From Eublepharis macularius (taxonomy: Eukaryota; Chordata; Lepidosauria; Squamata; Eublepharidae): DNA of 64,000 bases. Location of the stretch: assembly GCF_028583425.1 (NCBI RefSeq), contig NC_072794.1:24673232-24737231 (forward strand), given 5' to 3'. The notes beneath the pieces are model-generated. The model ran no database searches, was not told the origin of the DNA, and saw nothing but the letters and a program-made list of their open reading frames with translations. The first letter of the stretch is position 1, and the number at the start of each line of letters is the position of its first letter. Shown in pieces: positions 10,937-22,258 of the stretch. Position numbers and translations under genes: made by a program.

Positions 10937-11113
10937 CAGGTTGGACACTTGTTAGCTTCCCTCAAGTTTTGATGGAAATGTAGGCATCCTGGTCTTGCAA
11001 CTGTAATGGAGAGCCAAGCTGTAAAACCAGGACTCCTACATTTCCCATCACAACTTGAGGGAAGCTGACAAGTGCCCAACCTGTGTAAGGCGTCACTTGT
11101 AGCTTGGCTCTCA
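10936..11113. mobile_element. Palindromic MITE, left end missing
   Basis: It starts within the arm at 'cacaggttggacacttgtta' and ends with the complete terminus 'cttgtagcttggctctca'. It directly abuts the preceding repeat, so one may have been inserted into or truncated by the other. Confidence 0.7.
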
Positions 11114-11410
11114 GTTCAAGGTGCTGGTTATTAGCTGTAAAGCCCTTCATGGCCTTGGATCTGGACCCTCTCACCCAATATGCTTCACTGAGGTTGCTTT
11201 GCTCAGCCAATCCTTTGTTATTAAAAATCCCATCTTGCCATCATATTAAAGCTGTATTGGCTATAAACAGAGCTTTTGGTCCCTGTTTGCTGGTGTGTTT
11301 ATTGTATATTTCCCATCCGCATGCTTTATTGTATATTTCTGTAACGTAACCCACCTTGAGACTTTTCGGGGGGAAAGGCAGGTTAATTGTTGTTTTTATA
11401 TGCATGTATT
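11114..11410 (+). repeat. Probable LINE/SINE 3' fragment
   Basis: The segment contains 'caaggtgctggttattagct' and later 'aacccaccttgagacttttc', followed by a G-run and a 'gcaggttaattg' tail. These resemble L2/CR1-type 3' ends common in reptiles. The assignment is tentative. Confidence 0.35.
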
Positions 11411-11469
11411 GTTTTTAAAAAGTTGATTTTCAGTCTACTTAAATGTTTTGCCTCCTTGAAGGCCCTCGT

Positions 11470-11910
11470 AGGTCAGAAAGGTGGCATGTGTGTATGTTAT
11501 TCCCATCAAGTTGCTTCTGAGTTCTGGGGACCCAATGAATTAATGCCCCCCCCAAGTCCTGTCATTAATAGCCTTGCTCAGATCCTGCAAACTAGAAGAT
11601 GTGGCTTCCTTTATTGAGCCAATCCACCTCATGTTGGGTGTTCCTCTTTTCCTACTGCCTTCAACTTTTCCTAGCATTGTTGTCATTTCTAGTGAGTCTT
11701 GTCTTCCCATCATTTGAGTGAAGTATGATAGCATTTTGTCATTTTAGCTTCAAGGGAGAATTCAGACTTGAATTGATTTAGAACCCACTTGTTTGTTTTT
11801 TGGCGACCCATGGAGTCCATAAAACTCTCCTCCATCACCACATTTCAAATGAATCAATTTTCTTCCTGTCAGCTTTCTTCATTGTCCCACACATCTGTAC
11901 ATTGTGATAG
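11470..11910 (-). mobile_element. RTE/BovB LINE fragment, 3' part
   Basis: The minus-strand translation gives KKADRKKIDSFEMW followed after a stop by WRRVLWTPW, and then, from the frame at 11540-11734, DSLEMTTMLGKVEGSRKRG. These match the conserved end of the RTE/BovB reverse-transcriptase ORF. Stops and frameshifts make it a dead copy. It continues at 12350-12490, interrupted by the solo LTR. Confidence 0.75.
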
Positions 11911-12349
11911 TGTAGTGGAAAATGCCGGAAGACCATTGTGATAACGAGGAGATAGGTGGTGAGCCACACAGCCCTTCTCCATGTAAATAGCAGCCTCAGG
12001 GCAGCAGGGAGTTAACCTCTGCACAGTACTGTAGATTGTAAGCACCTGGTGATGGGAAGGGTGGCTAGATAAAGGTGAGAAACCTCTGAGAGAGGGGGAC
12101 TGGCTTTTCAGAAGATTAGCCCAGCTGCTGGCTGACCTGGCTTCTTAGAAGGACTGGCGTGGCTGCCTGGAAGACTGCCTGGCTCTTGAAGCACCCTGGT
12201 GTGAAGGACTGCTTGCTGAAACTCCTTATAAAGGTTACTGGGTGGGTGGAGGATTGTTATTGTTTTTGCTGCATATCTGCTGAACAAAGCTGCATCTTTT
12301 TGCTCACAAATATCGCTTGCTGGAATCCTTTTGAACCATGGGCAATACA
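11911..12349 (+). mobile_element. Solo LTR with 5-bp target duplication
   Basis: The 439-bp insert begins TGTAGTGGAAAATG and ends GGGCAATACA, so it has the TG...CA ends of an LTR. It is flanked by GATAG at 11906-11910 and 12350-12354. Removing it rejoins the BovB sequence on either side. No internal retroviral genes are present, as expected after LTR-LTR recombination. It has no obvious similarity to the 417-bp LTRs at 40253 and 46790. Strand is assumed from weak 'tagataaag' and 'cttataaag' signals. Confidence 0.75.
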
Positions 12350-12490
12350 GATAGGGGAGTACCACAGTATGAATTATCATGATTTTGATCTCCAGCAACA
12401 CACCCTTAAGAGTTTTTCCTAGTTCCTTCATGGATGCCCTTCCAAGTCTCACTCTCCTACTGATTTCTCGGTTTCAGTCTCCCTTTTATA
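12350..12490 (-). mobile_element. RTE/BovB LINE fragment, 5' part
   Basis: The minus-strand frame reads RLGRASMKELGKTLKGVLL then EIKIMIIHTVVLP, matching the BovB segment just upstream of the portion preserved at 11470-11910. The two form one LINE copy split by the solo LTR. Confidence 0.7.
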
Positions 12491-12827
12491 AAAAACAACA
12501 ACAGAAGTATCATTTTTAAAGATGTTGTATGGAGCATCCCTAAATCCAGCATGCACAGATGCAGGTTAATAGCTAATGTAATACATAGCTAGTTTATATG
12601 TGGTATGTGGGGGGAAAACAGCCACAACATTGGTTAACCATTTATTATTATCTATTTTTGCCTTTATCTGTCTGTTCATCCATCATTGCTCCTTCTTTCT
12701 TCCCTTTTCTTTCTTCCCTATTTCCCTTTCTCTTAAGAATATAGCTTTGGGGATGGAACCCAGCTTAAGTCAGCTTAAAACTCACCAGTTGAAAATCAGT
12801 GCTTTAAAACACATTCAAGCGGTGATT

Positions 12828-13375
12828 AGGAAAGCATTGTCCAATGGCTCCCCCCCCCCCCCGCCACACACCATTTTACAGCAGGATACCTGGAGACATG
12901 CACCATACTGTGTATGCGTGCATATTTGCATTTGTGTGAAATGGGTCTTAGTGAGGTAGAGATGCTCTAAAGCTCGGGTAAGCAACCCCCTAGCCTATGT
13001 GCTGAACAGCAGCATGCCAGACCATTTTGCTTGGTGCACAGTTCTCTGCCTCAGCAATCCTGGAGCACTGGCAGTATTCCCCAGGCTGATGGTAGAGGAG
13101 AACAGTTTCTGTCTGGCACTGCCTCCCAGAGCCATGTAGCTACCATATAGGTGAGAAATGAGATGTTGAGGCACATGTTGTCTGACAAACTAAAATAGCC
13201 TTTCCCCCCCCCACACACACACACTTTCCCCCCCAGCTCACCAATATCTTCATAGGTTTTTAGTGCTCTGGCCCAAAAGATTGCCGACTCCTGCTCTAAA
13301 TGGTTCTGTTTTGCCGACATGTCCAGCAAACTCAGTGGAGGGAGCTCTCAGCTCATCAGAATCTGGTGGTATTTG
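12828..13375 (-). repeat. Right arm of large inverted duplication
   Basis: This is the reverse complement of 9932-10479, separated from it by a 2348-bp spacer. It includes the mirrored hAT-like insert (12971-13291) with its tgctctaa flanks. The outer edge abuts a fragment of the palindromic MITE (13378-13417). Confidence 0.85.
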
Positions 13376-13377
13376 AA

Positions 13378-13417
13378 GCATCCAACCTGTGTCAGGCATC
13401 ACATGTAGCTTGGCTCT
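13378..13417 (+). repeat. End fragment of palindromic MITE
   Basis: Reads 'catccaacctgtgtcaggca' then 'cttggctctga', matching the right terminus of the copy at 8372-8579. Confidence 0.55.
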
Positions 13418-13989
13418 GAGTAATGAAGCTAGCTGGTAACCAATGAAAGTGCTTGCTGTGCCAGTGTTATCTGTATATAGTGGTAGGCTACATATAACAA
13501 ATTGGCTGCCGTTTTCTTTGCCAGCTGAATTTTCCAAACTATCTTCAAGGGCAGCCCCGTGGACAGCAGTAGTTTCAGTAGTTTAGGCTAGTCCCAAGGT
13601 TCAGAGTGGCCAGATCAACTAACTAAGGAGCCAGTCTGTAAGCCAGATTTTTTCCGTCAGTAATGTTGGATCCAAACAAATAATCACCGCACTCCCTACT
13701 TTATCATTTTTGCTTCTCTTTTATAGACTAACAACAATCCTCTTTTCTCAAGGACAGTATTCTTTGGTGAACTTGTTATTCTTTTTAGTGTCTAAAAGAC
13801 CACTTGGTGATTGTGTGCTGTCTTGCTCTGCAAGCCCAGTGCTACAGTATACACCAAACAGTTCTTCTTTTAAACCAGAAAAGAGAAGCAACCCAACTCC
13901 CGTGCGGCTCACTGTCTTGCTAGTTTGTGAATCTTCAGTGCCAGTTTATTGAAGTCTCCAGGGAATGTGCACTTCCACTGCTGTACAAG
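13418..13989. other. No gene or repeat recognised
   Basis: Domain-free short frames only. Confidence 0.4.
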
Positions 13990-14170
13990 CATGTAAGAGT
14001 TTAAGAGCTGTCTTGCTGGACTGGACCAAGGTCCACTGGAAACCGAACACTGTATCCAGCAACAGCAGCTAGCCAAAGGTCTGTGGATTCTCACAAGCTG
14101 GGCAGGAACATGACAGCTCCTGTTAATTTCTTGCCAGTGTCCAGGATTCCAAGATATACTTGCTCTAAAC
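13990..14170 (+). repeat. CR1/L3-type 3' repeat fragment, tentative
   Basis: Contains 'gctggactggaccaaggtcc' followed by 'cagcaacagcagctagcc'. This resembles the 'ctgctggatcagaccaaggt' repeats also seen at 34685-34870, 55885-55965 and 63735-63805. Confidence 0.45.
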
Positions 14171-14316
14171 ACAGACTGAATGTTTCATGTAATGATCAAC
14201 AGCTCTATCTTCTATGAATCTGCTGGATTCTTTTTTTTTCATAGTGTGACCTTCACCACCTCTTTGGGTAGTCAATGCAATAACAATTATATGCACACTC
14301 TATGTATGAGTGTCTT

Positions 14317-14386
14317 GCTGTGTGTGTGTGTGTGTGTGTGTATGGTTTGCAGAGAAGAGAGAATGTGTACACACACACACACACCC
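14317..14386. repeat. (TG)n and (AC)n microsatellites
   Basis: A TG run (about 14319-14342) and an AC run (about 14369-14383) lie close together in inverted sense, so the segment could form a small hairpin. Confidence 0.8.
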
Positions 14387-15141
14387 CACAGACTGTAGGT
14401 CTAGTTTCCCCCAAACATTGCTGATCAAACACTGAACCCCAGCTTTGCATTTCACAAGCACAAAATCTGGTTTATAAATATCCTGTAGTGGATTAGACGC
14501 AAGGAGCACTTTATGTACAGCTAAAGTCTACAAGTCAAATATTTTACAACATGCTTTTAATATACTTTTTAAAAAAAATACAGGCAGTACCAACCCAACG
14601 TCAGCACAAAACAGCCCCACCTTGGGCTTTTGCTCACACACAGAAAGGTGCACTTTCCTGGCTTCCCAGGATGTGCTTGCGAAAGTGGAAAGTTACAAAT
14701 TATCCAGCTTGTAATTCTTAAGGACTTCCATATTCAGCTAAAACAAATCACTCGTTTCACTTGCACGCTGGACCAATTTTAAGTCAGTGCCCAGATGAAC
14801 TTGCAGGCGCTGAACCAGCTTTTTAATACTTAAATGGCAAAATCCAATATTTAGGATGGAAGGCAAAAAAGATCAGCTGTTTCAGTCATGGATATATCGT
14901 GTGCCAGTCTGGACACAAGAGCCAAACACCACCACTGTCTGTCGCATTAGCCTGACAACTGCATTTCTACTACAAAGCAGACTGATGTGGAGACATTCTT
15001 TTTTAAAAAAGAGATACTTAACCCTTTCCTCCCACTTTCCACTGACTCTTCCAACTGCTTTCCATCCCCTCCCCCAGGGAACACAAGGAAACACAAACCT
15101 CGAACCTCTCCAGGAACACATGAAGTGTCTTTACTAAACTG
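14387..15141. other. No gene or repeat recognised
   Basis: The open frames at 14856-15150 are short, overlap on both strands and show no domains. Confidence 0.4.
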
Positions 15142-15159
15142 TTGATGCATTTAGGGCAG

Positions 15160-15690
15160 CACTGTCTTCTTTCACTGGGAGAGGCTGCAGAGTGTAGAAG
15201 CCTTTTACATCACGTGAAAAGTTGGACTAGAACCAAAGGATTGAAATTAAATCAGAAGGGTTTTTGGTTAAACGTTAGGAAGAACTTCCTGACAGTTAGA
15301 GCAGTCCTTCAGTGGAACAGGCTTCCTCGGGAGGTGGTGGGCTCCCCTTCTTTGGAGGTTTTTAAGCAGAGGCTAGATGGCCATCTGACAGCAATGCTGA
15401 TTCTGCGAACCTGGGCAGATCATAAGGGGGAGGGCAGGAAGGGATACATCAGTGCTTAGTTCTCCTTGCCCTTCTTACATGCATGAAGGGCAAGCAATTT
15501 TCAGGCAGCAATTTTCCTCAAGCCAGTTGGCTAGAGATCCTGATGGTGTTTTGCCATCTTCTGGACATGGTCACTGGGTATGTGTGTGTGTGGGGGGGGA
15601 GGTAGTTGTGAATTTCCTGCATTGTGCAGGGGGTTGGACTAGATGACCCCGGAGGTCCCTTCCAACTCTGTGATTCTATGTGCTACCTGA
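15160..15690 (+). mobile_element. CR1-type LINE, 3' end
   Basis: The plus frame near 15250-15395 encodes FWLNVRKNFLTVRAVLQW then a segment ending SLEVFKQRLDGHL, the conserved C-terminal part of CR1 ORF2. It is followed by 'ggttggactagatgacccc', 'ggaggtcccttccaactctg' and 'tgattctatg', the characteristic CR1 3' end. The copy is 5'-truncated, typical of CR1, and has a GT/G-rich expansion near 15580-15600. Confidence 0.9.
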
Positions 15691-16502
15691 TCCTTTTAAC
15701 TGGAGATGCCAGAGGACTGAACCTCTTTCACCAGCAAAGATGAAAACATCCAGAGACTTGGGATGAATTTCACTGCTGGGGGCAGGGAACAAAGGTGCAG
15801 AGCGACTTTACTTAGAACAGCAGGAGCCTAACTAACACTCCCATTTCCAGCGGCACAGCAACCCTCTCTTCCAAAAACAGCAAGAATCGGCATGTTACTA
15901 TTATTACTGTGCCAAGAACTCTCCTTGTAACATTCATTATGGAGAGAGGGGCCACTTAAATCGCAGATCCTCCTTCTCATTATGTCGCAGATTACAGCCT
16001 AATTGGTCCAACAGAACTCAATGTTAAGTTCTTGAGAATCAGGCCAGCCTTTATTTGAACAGACTCTGCTCCATTTGGTTTCTTGGTCAGCAGTGATTTC
16101 CAAACTGAATACAGGAGCTTTTTAAAAAAAACTTATTGTCTGCCTTTTCCACTCGGACTCAAGGCACATTGCATAATGTAAATCTGTGCGATCCATAGGA
16201 TGAGACTTCTAATAGACAGCACAATAGGATGAGGATTGCAGAGATCTGAAACAAGGCATGACATGTTAAACAATGCAAGAAATCGTATTACTTAAGTAGA
16301 AATATAATGCAGTGAGAGCAAGATAAAACATACAGCAACAGATAACTTAGTAGTATAGTCCACTGTCCTGTTCTCTCTACTGAAACATTTTTCTGAATCA
16401 TTCTTATAATGCAGCCCCATTGCTTTATGTAAATGCAGTCCTGAACAATATTGTTGCACACAGCTTGTGGAAAACCAAAAGTGCAGGAGCCTTCTTGACC
16501 AG
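15691..16502. other. No gene or repeat recognised
   Basis: Domain-free short frames only. Confidence 0.4.
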
Positions 16503-16698
16503 GGCTACCAGCCTCTAGTGGGACCTGAAGATCATCTGGAATTACCACTCATCTCCAGACTATAGAGCTCAGCTCCCCTGGAGAAAATGGCTGCTTTGGA
16601 GGGTGGTCTCAATGGTATTATACCCAGCTGAGGTATCTCTCCTCCCTAAATCCTGCCCTCCCTAGGCTCCACCCCCAAATCTCGAAATTTCCCAACAC
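16503..16698. mobile_element. hAT-like MITE fragment (AGGGTTGCCAGC family)
   Basis: Reads 'agggctaccagcctctagtg', later 'cctggagaaaatggctgctt' and 'ggctccacccccaaat', the order found in the copy at 21521-21801 (and inverted in the one at 50564-50791). The right terminus is missing. Confidence 0.6.
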
Positions 16699-17221
16699 AG
16701 ATCTGCTCACCATATTCCTTACCTCCTCGGGCAGGCCATTCTGCAGGGTGAGTTCACATGTATGGCAGATGTTCATCTCGTGCATCTGAAGGGTTGCACC
16801 TGTAGAAGGCCTTGTTCAGGTGAGGGAAGTCATAGCTGGGCATAGGAGGAGAGGTGGTCCTGCAGTAGCCTGTTACAGAAGGGAATGAAGTACACCTTGA
16901 AATATTAAGCTGTTGAATGCATCCATCTCTCTATACCGTTCAGAGAGGGGAGGTGTTAATGCAACGTGGATTGTTCCACCCGTCTGCCAATATAGAAGTT
17001 CTGATGTTACCCCAAATGGGAGGGAGGAGACATATTGGGATTTCTTGATGCAGCGCATGTTATAGCTGTTAGGGGCAGAGAAAGCCTAGAAGCATCACCA
17101 TCCCCCAGAAAGCGCAGTTCCATCCTTCAAATCTGATTAAAAGCTGCTGGGAGTTGCAAGAATGTTTGACTGAGGAAATATCGTTGTTGATTTGGAGTTC
17201 GGTTCCTTAGAATGGGTCATG

Positions 17222-17415
17222 GCCAGTGTGGGGTAGCAGTTAGAATGCTGAACTAGGATTGGGGGAACCCAGGTTCAAATCCCCATTCAGCCATGAAAAA
17301 CTCAGAGTGACCTTGGGTCAGTCCCTCTATTTCTCACCCTCACCTACCTTTATGCCTTAAAACCACTCTGGTGAGGGCAGAAAGGCAGGGTAAAATTTTT
17401 CTAAATGAATAAATA
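17222..17415 (+). mobile_element. tRNA-derived SINE
   Basis: 'ggggtagcagttagaatgct' supplies a degenerate box A and 'aggttcaaatcc' (17271-17282) a good box B. The body has 'gtgaccttgggtcagtccc' and ends in an aaataaataaaata tail. Confidence 0.8.
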
Positions 17416-20400
17416 AAATATCTGGTGGTTATAAGGCCAAATGGGAAAGAAATAACTATAAATGACAGGCCTGTAGGAAGGGCAGGATAAAAATGTACTA
17501 GGTAGACAGATAAACATCCTATTGTCTCGGTCAAAAAGTAGCATGCCTGGGGGAGTGACAAAAGAGCGGTGTTGCATCTTAATAACTGTAGATATTTCCT
17601 GAATGGGCCTTCATTGTTAGGAAATGACTGCCCTGCAAGCACCCCTCAGAGCCTGGGGGAAGATACTACATTTACCCAACAGAAAGATTAGGGGTTTTTT
17701 TTCTTCCCCAGGTGTGTCATCAAGAAAAAAAGGGATCCATCTTACATTTGCATACAAGTATGCAAGTCATTTTTAAAAACTTTGTATGCAACTGCTATTA
17801 GAGTCATCTTCCCTTAGGGTAAATTCAGGCATAGAAAAAAACAGAGATCTGATTCTGGCAAAGGCAGAGAAGCTGTGAATTTGCTAGAATGCCTTGAGGT
17901 GCAGGATCTCCCATGATCTCTCTCTCTCTGGTAATCTGAGGTGAGGTGGCAGATCTGCTGCCTATAGGAGAGCCTTTCTGATCCACTAGTATATATGTAA
18001 ATAAGACAGACATTACAAAGACACCATAAGCCTCCAGTGCTCTCTCTCCTGCAAAGGGAACCAACCCAGGTAAGTGTTACTTATGGAACTTCGCATCTCT
18101 CAGAGCAGCACGGAGCACATAATTATGCAGGAACGTCTTTGTGAGAAACAGTGAAGGCAGAGCTCCAATATTCATCCACAAGACAACCACACCCTTGCTA
18201 TTAATAATTTGGAAACAATATGCTACATATAATAATTCTAGGCTAGAGGTCAGGTAAGGCAGAAGCAAAACGTAATGGATGAGAAAGATGATGCATTTTT
18301 ATGGGATGGGCATAGATAACCTTTGAAAGATAACATTCTTACAGGTCCGCACCACAAAGGTCCCGTGGGGCACATTTTTAGAAGCGGTTTCCTCCAAGTA
18401 CACTTCACTTAAGGCTGATCTCCCTTGAGACTTGCTCCAGAATCACACGCTCCTCGAATGTATAATTAAATGAAATGGCATGGAAGAATAGGACCTTTAA
18501 TTCAAACCACAGGAAACAAACACACAAAACCCTAGTAGGTTTACTGGGTGTTGAATCCAACAGAGCATTTCATGGACTGTATGATTTCCATCCATGGAGC
18601 GCACTTTTCTCATCTCCCCTCCCCACTCTGCTGCAGCCCCATTTCCAGATTTGCTTCTTCCATTTATTGGCAGAAGCTCTTGTCAAGCCAAGTACAAGAT
18701 AGCCGGTTCCCTGATTCCGGACCCATTCCTAAATCCCAACTGCCCCCTGAGATTACGCAACCCTAGATGAGCACACACACCCTTCTTTTTACCTTTCACA
18801 AGAAAAGATTGTCAGTGTGAATGCTGACAAGGAGATAAGTTATCTTATTGGCAAGATCCCTTAAGGACCTCGGAAGATTTAGAGCTATCAGAAGTGTTGC
18901 AAGAAGGAAGCTGCTGTCTCCAGCAACTTAACCTGTCTTAAAGCACCTCCATACTTCTGCAAATGGCATCGGCTAGGGAAGAAATAAATATTTAAAGTCT
19001 GACAAATTTTCAGTATTCCAATGTTCAATGCAAAATTTCAAAACTGACATTTCAGTGCAAAGTTTGACATCCCTCGGTACTGGAATTCGTCAATAACCTA
19101 ACTGTCAAATGCTTCTGCTCTCAAATATGGTCATATATAAAGTTTCATCCATCAGATATTGAAATTTTAATATCAAATGTATTAAATATACAGGAAAGGT
19201 TTTGCAAATCCTTGAGAATTTAGAAAATATCTGGTGACATCAACATTTACAGATGTTGGCAAACCAACGAGGAAAATGTAGCGCCGGCTGGTAATGCGAA
19301 AGTGAATCATAGCAGTACCAAAGAATTACAGAAGAAGCTCAAAACAACCAGATACTGGGGAGATAAATATAGACGTGGATAACTCAAGGTTGTTTCTTGG
19401 GGCTGAACATGATTCTTGCCTTGGAGCTGAACCGTTTTCAAAAGATTTCGCTCCGAAGAGAACCAGGGATGGCAGGGGTGTGCCACTGGGAAAAGGCCAA
19501 CAAGCAAAAGTCTAAGAAAGAGCAAACATGAGGAAGGAGGGAGAAAAGCCAGCTACAAAGAAAGGAAGGACATGTCATTCTGGGTTGTTTGCATGAGAAT
19601 TAATTTCAGTTGGCATAACAATGGGGAGCAGTACCTGTCAAAATTCCCTTTTCTACACTTACTTGGAAAACCTCTAAGGTTGCAACTTGCTAACCAACCC
19701 AGGGGGGGAAATCCAAACTCCAGCCTTGCAGGCAGAGGCAGTATTAAGGCAAAGGGCAAGGCCAGATTTTCCCCATCTGCCAACAGGACACTGAATAGAA
19801 GGCTTTTGTCCTGGGCTCCACCTCAGACCCACCAAAGACCACTGACTTCCACCCCTAGATCCACCCAGGAAGTGCAGGGTGACTTAATTATTGGTATCGC
19901 CTCTCTTAGAGCCCCCTCAGAAGGCTCAGAGCAGAAGACGGGAGGTACCGCTTTGGCCTCTTTCTTACCAATACTCCGTACCGGCTCATGCTGGCTTACT
20001 TTGACCTACAGATCCACCAAGACCCACGGAGCTCTGCTCCTGGTTCTAACTCCAGACCTATTGTGAGCTCTACCTCCTGACCCAGAAGGTTCTTCCTAAA
20101 TTGACATCCAAGTTACAAACATTTGGATTTTGCACGGACCACCCTGCGTGGCTTTTGCTCACCCAACCCTAAGTGGAGCTACTTGTCTTCACCCTCCCTC
20201 CCATCTCTTAGGCTGCCCTAAAGAGGAAGCTTCTCTTGTAGTTGCGAAGGATAAAGAATAGCTAGCCAAACCCATGCTCCCAGAGGCTCCTGAAGTAATT
20301 TTATGTTGTCTAACAGAACAGGCACCCGCTAGATCTGGAGCCTTCAAGGAGCAGTCGTTTTAGCCTCAGGGTTTCTTTTGCAAGGGGGGGGGTCTAACAT

Positions 20401-20634
20401 TAATTTTTGTTTTAAAAAAGGCACCATACTTTACATACAAAAGTGTATGTGTTCCACGACACCCTTCCTGCTACATGTTAAGCCTGTCTACACAAGATGT
20501 GGCCCCGTTGTGTTGCACAATAGGTATCTGGCCTTGGATCTCTGTTAGGAGAATAGAATGGGTAGACCTCAAGAATGCAGAACTGGGACATTCCTGGAAT
20601 AGGATTTGGGCGATCCAGATCTTTGCCATGGCAG
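17416..20634. other. Long gene-free stretch
   Basis: No repeat or exon is recognised. The 164-codon plus frame at 19572-20066 has no domain, biased simple composition and no splice or Kozak support. Confidence 0.4.
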
Positions 20635-20790
20635 CTTCCTGGATAACCTTGAGCCGGTCACTGTCTGTCAGCCTGTCCTACCTTATAGGATTATTGCTTT
20701 GCAAATACAACGGGGGCAGGGAGGTGATATATGCTGCTTTGGTTCTCGTTAGCAAGAACAGCAGGGAATAACGATCTAAATAAATAACGA
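20635..20790 (+). repeat. SINE 3' body fragment
   Basis: 'ataaccttgagccggtcact', 'ctgtcctaccttataggatt' and a 'ctaaataaataac' tail follow the layout of the squamate tRNA-SINE body. The tRNA head is missing. Confidence 0.5.
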
Positions 20791-21520
20791 TTACCCACTT
20801 ATTTTCCTACTTCTGTACTTTTAATATCTAATAGTTGTGCAGAAATTAAAGCACAGAAAGCAGGTATTTAAAGGGCCTAGAAGCTCTGCATGGAAGAAAA
20901 AAAGGAGACAGTCCTGTGTGATGCACACAGAGAGGGCTGCACTCTTCCCACCGCTGCCAGCCCCTTGCCTTTCCCTGCTGGCGCAGTTGACGGTGGCTTT
21001 TCTACTGAAATCTCCAACTGGTTGACAGGAGGACAAGTTCGAGCTCATCTGGAATTTCAAATGCAAAGCAAAGGTGGGGGTGGGAAGGGAACAGGGGCGT
21101 TGCTATGGCAACATTTCCTGCTCACACGAAAAGAATTGCCTCTTTGCCAGAACCGAATCCTCTCAAGGGTTGCTGGCACTGAAAATAGGCAGAAGCTTTT
21201 TTTCTGGGGGTGGGTTTCCAGGCCAAGAGCTTCTGAGGGAGCCTGACTGGAAATGCAGAAGCGCCCTGCACCTTCCCATCAGTTTAGAACCCAGGCCTTG
21301 CCGCTCCTTTATAAAATGCCCGTGTGCTTGGCACATCTCTCCTCAGGGGAATATATTGACCCACCAGCTAGTTTGTTGTTCAACAGACACCCTTTACAAG
21401 CCACATTCAAATCTAATCGTTTCTTAGTAGCAGAGTTTCAAATTGTCCAAAGGCTCCTCCTGAAGTCCCATTTCTTTACTCCTGGAAGAAGTATGAGATG
21501 GCAGCTGAAAGTCTCATTAC

Positions 21521-21801
21521 GAGGGTTGTCAACCTCCAGGTGATGGCTGGCGACTTCCTGGAATTACAACTGATCTCCAGGCCACAGAGATCAGTTCCCC
21601 TGGAGAAAAATGGCTGTTTCAGAGGGTGGACTATCTGCCCTGAGCCCGCCAATGTGGGGAGGGCAGAATAGAAATCAAAACAAATATAAATAAACAAATT
21701 ATTCTGTGCTGAGTTACCTCCCCTCCTCAAACCTTCTCTTCTCCAGGCTCCCCCCGCCCCCAAATTTCCAGGAATTTCCCAACCTGGAGCTGGCAACCCT
21801 A
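21521..21801. mobile_element. hAT-like MITE (AGGGTTGCCAGC family) with nested tail fragment
   Basis: The left end is GAGGGTTGTCAACCTCC and the right end GAGCTGGCAACCCTA, inverted copies. The interior carries 'aactgatctccaggccacag' and 'ccctggagaaaaatggctg' as at 50564-50791. About 65 bp near 21648-21712, with an 'aaataaacaaatt' tail, look like a nested SINE or LINE end. Flanking 8-mers do not match. Confidence 0.65.
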
Positions 21802-22019
21802 CCACCTAGTAGATTGATCCTTACAACAGAAACCTTGGACAAAAGGAATTATTCATTTACTTGCACAAACAAATCCTGCAGTAATCCTCTGTAATAGTTT
21901 ACAGAGAAAAATGGGGACATTATGGGATCGGTCAAAGCACTGGAGACCATTAGATCAGGGAGAAGAGCAAGTATAACACATTATCGGTGTGCCACTGGCA
22001 GAATGCAAAGATTGAATGA

Positions 22020-22258
22020 CAATAGCATGTGTTTTATTCTGCTGCTGCAAACTAACATGGCTACCCGTCTGAAATTACCCCCCCCCCCCAAACTCAGGGC
22101 TTTTTTTCAGCGGGAATGCGGTGGAATGGAGTTCCAGCACCTCTTAAAAATGCTTGGCAATAGCGTGTGAAAATAATATTATTTCAAAGAATCCCGTGTG
22201 TTTCTCCCTCATTTCCTTCTTGAGAGTTCTGCCGCCTCTTTTCCCAGAAAAAAAAAAC
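22020..22258. repeat. Dispersed-repeat tail followed by CAGGGCTTTTTTTC MITE copy
   Basis: 22020-22078 ends in 'aaactaacatggctacccgt', the tail of the foldback-repeat family. After a C-run, 22095-22258 repeats the MITE of 6185-6354 but lacks its right terminus. The association of the two families at both places may reflect insertion preference or one composite element that spread. Confidence 0.55.

Noticed and set aside
19572-20066. 164-codon plus-strand open frame as a gene
   Set aside because: No domain, signal or conserved motif. Composition looks random and there are no exon signals. A frame of this length is expected by chance in 64 kb.
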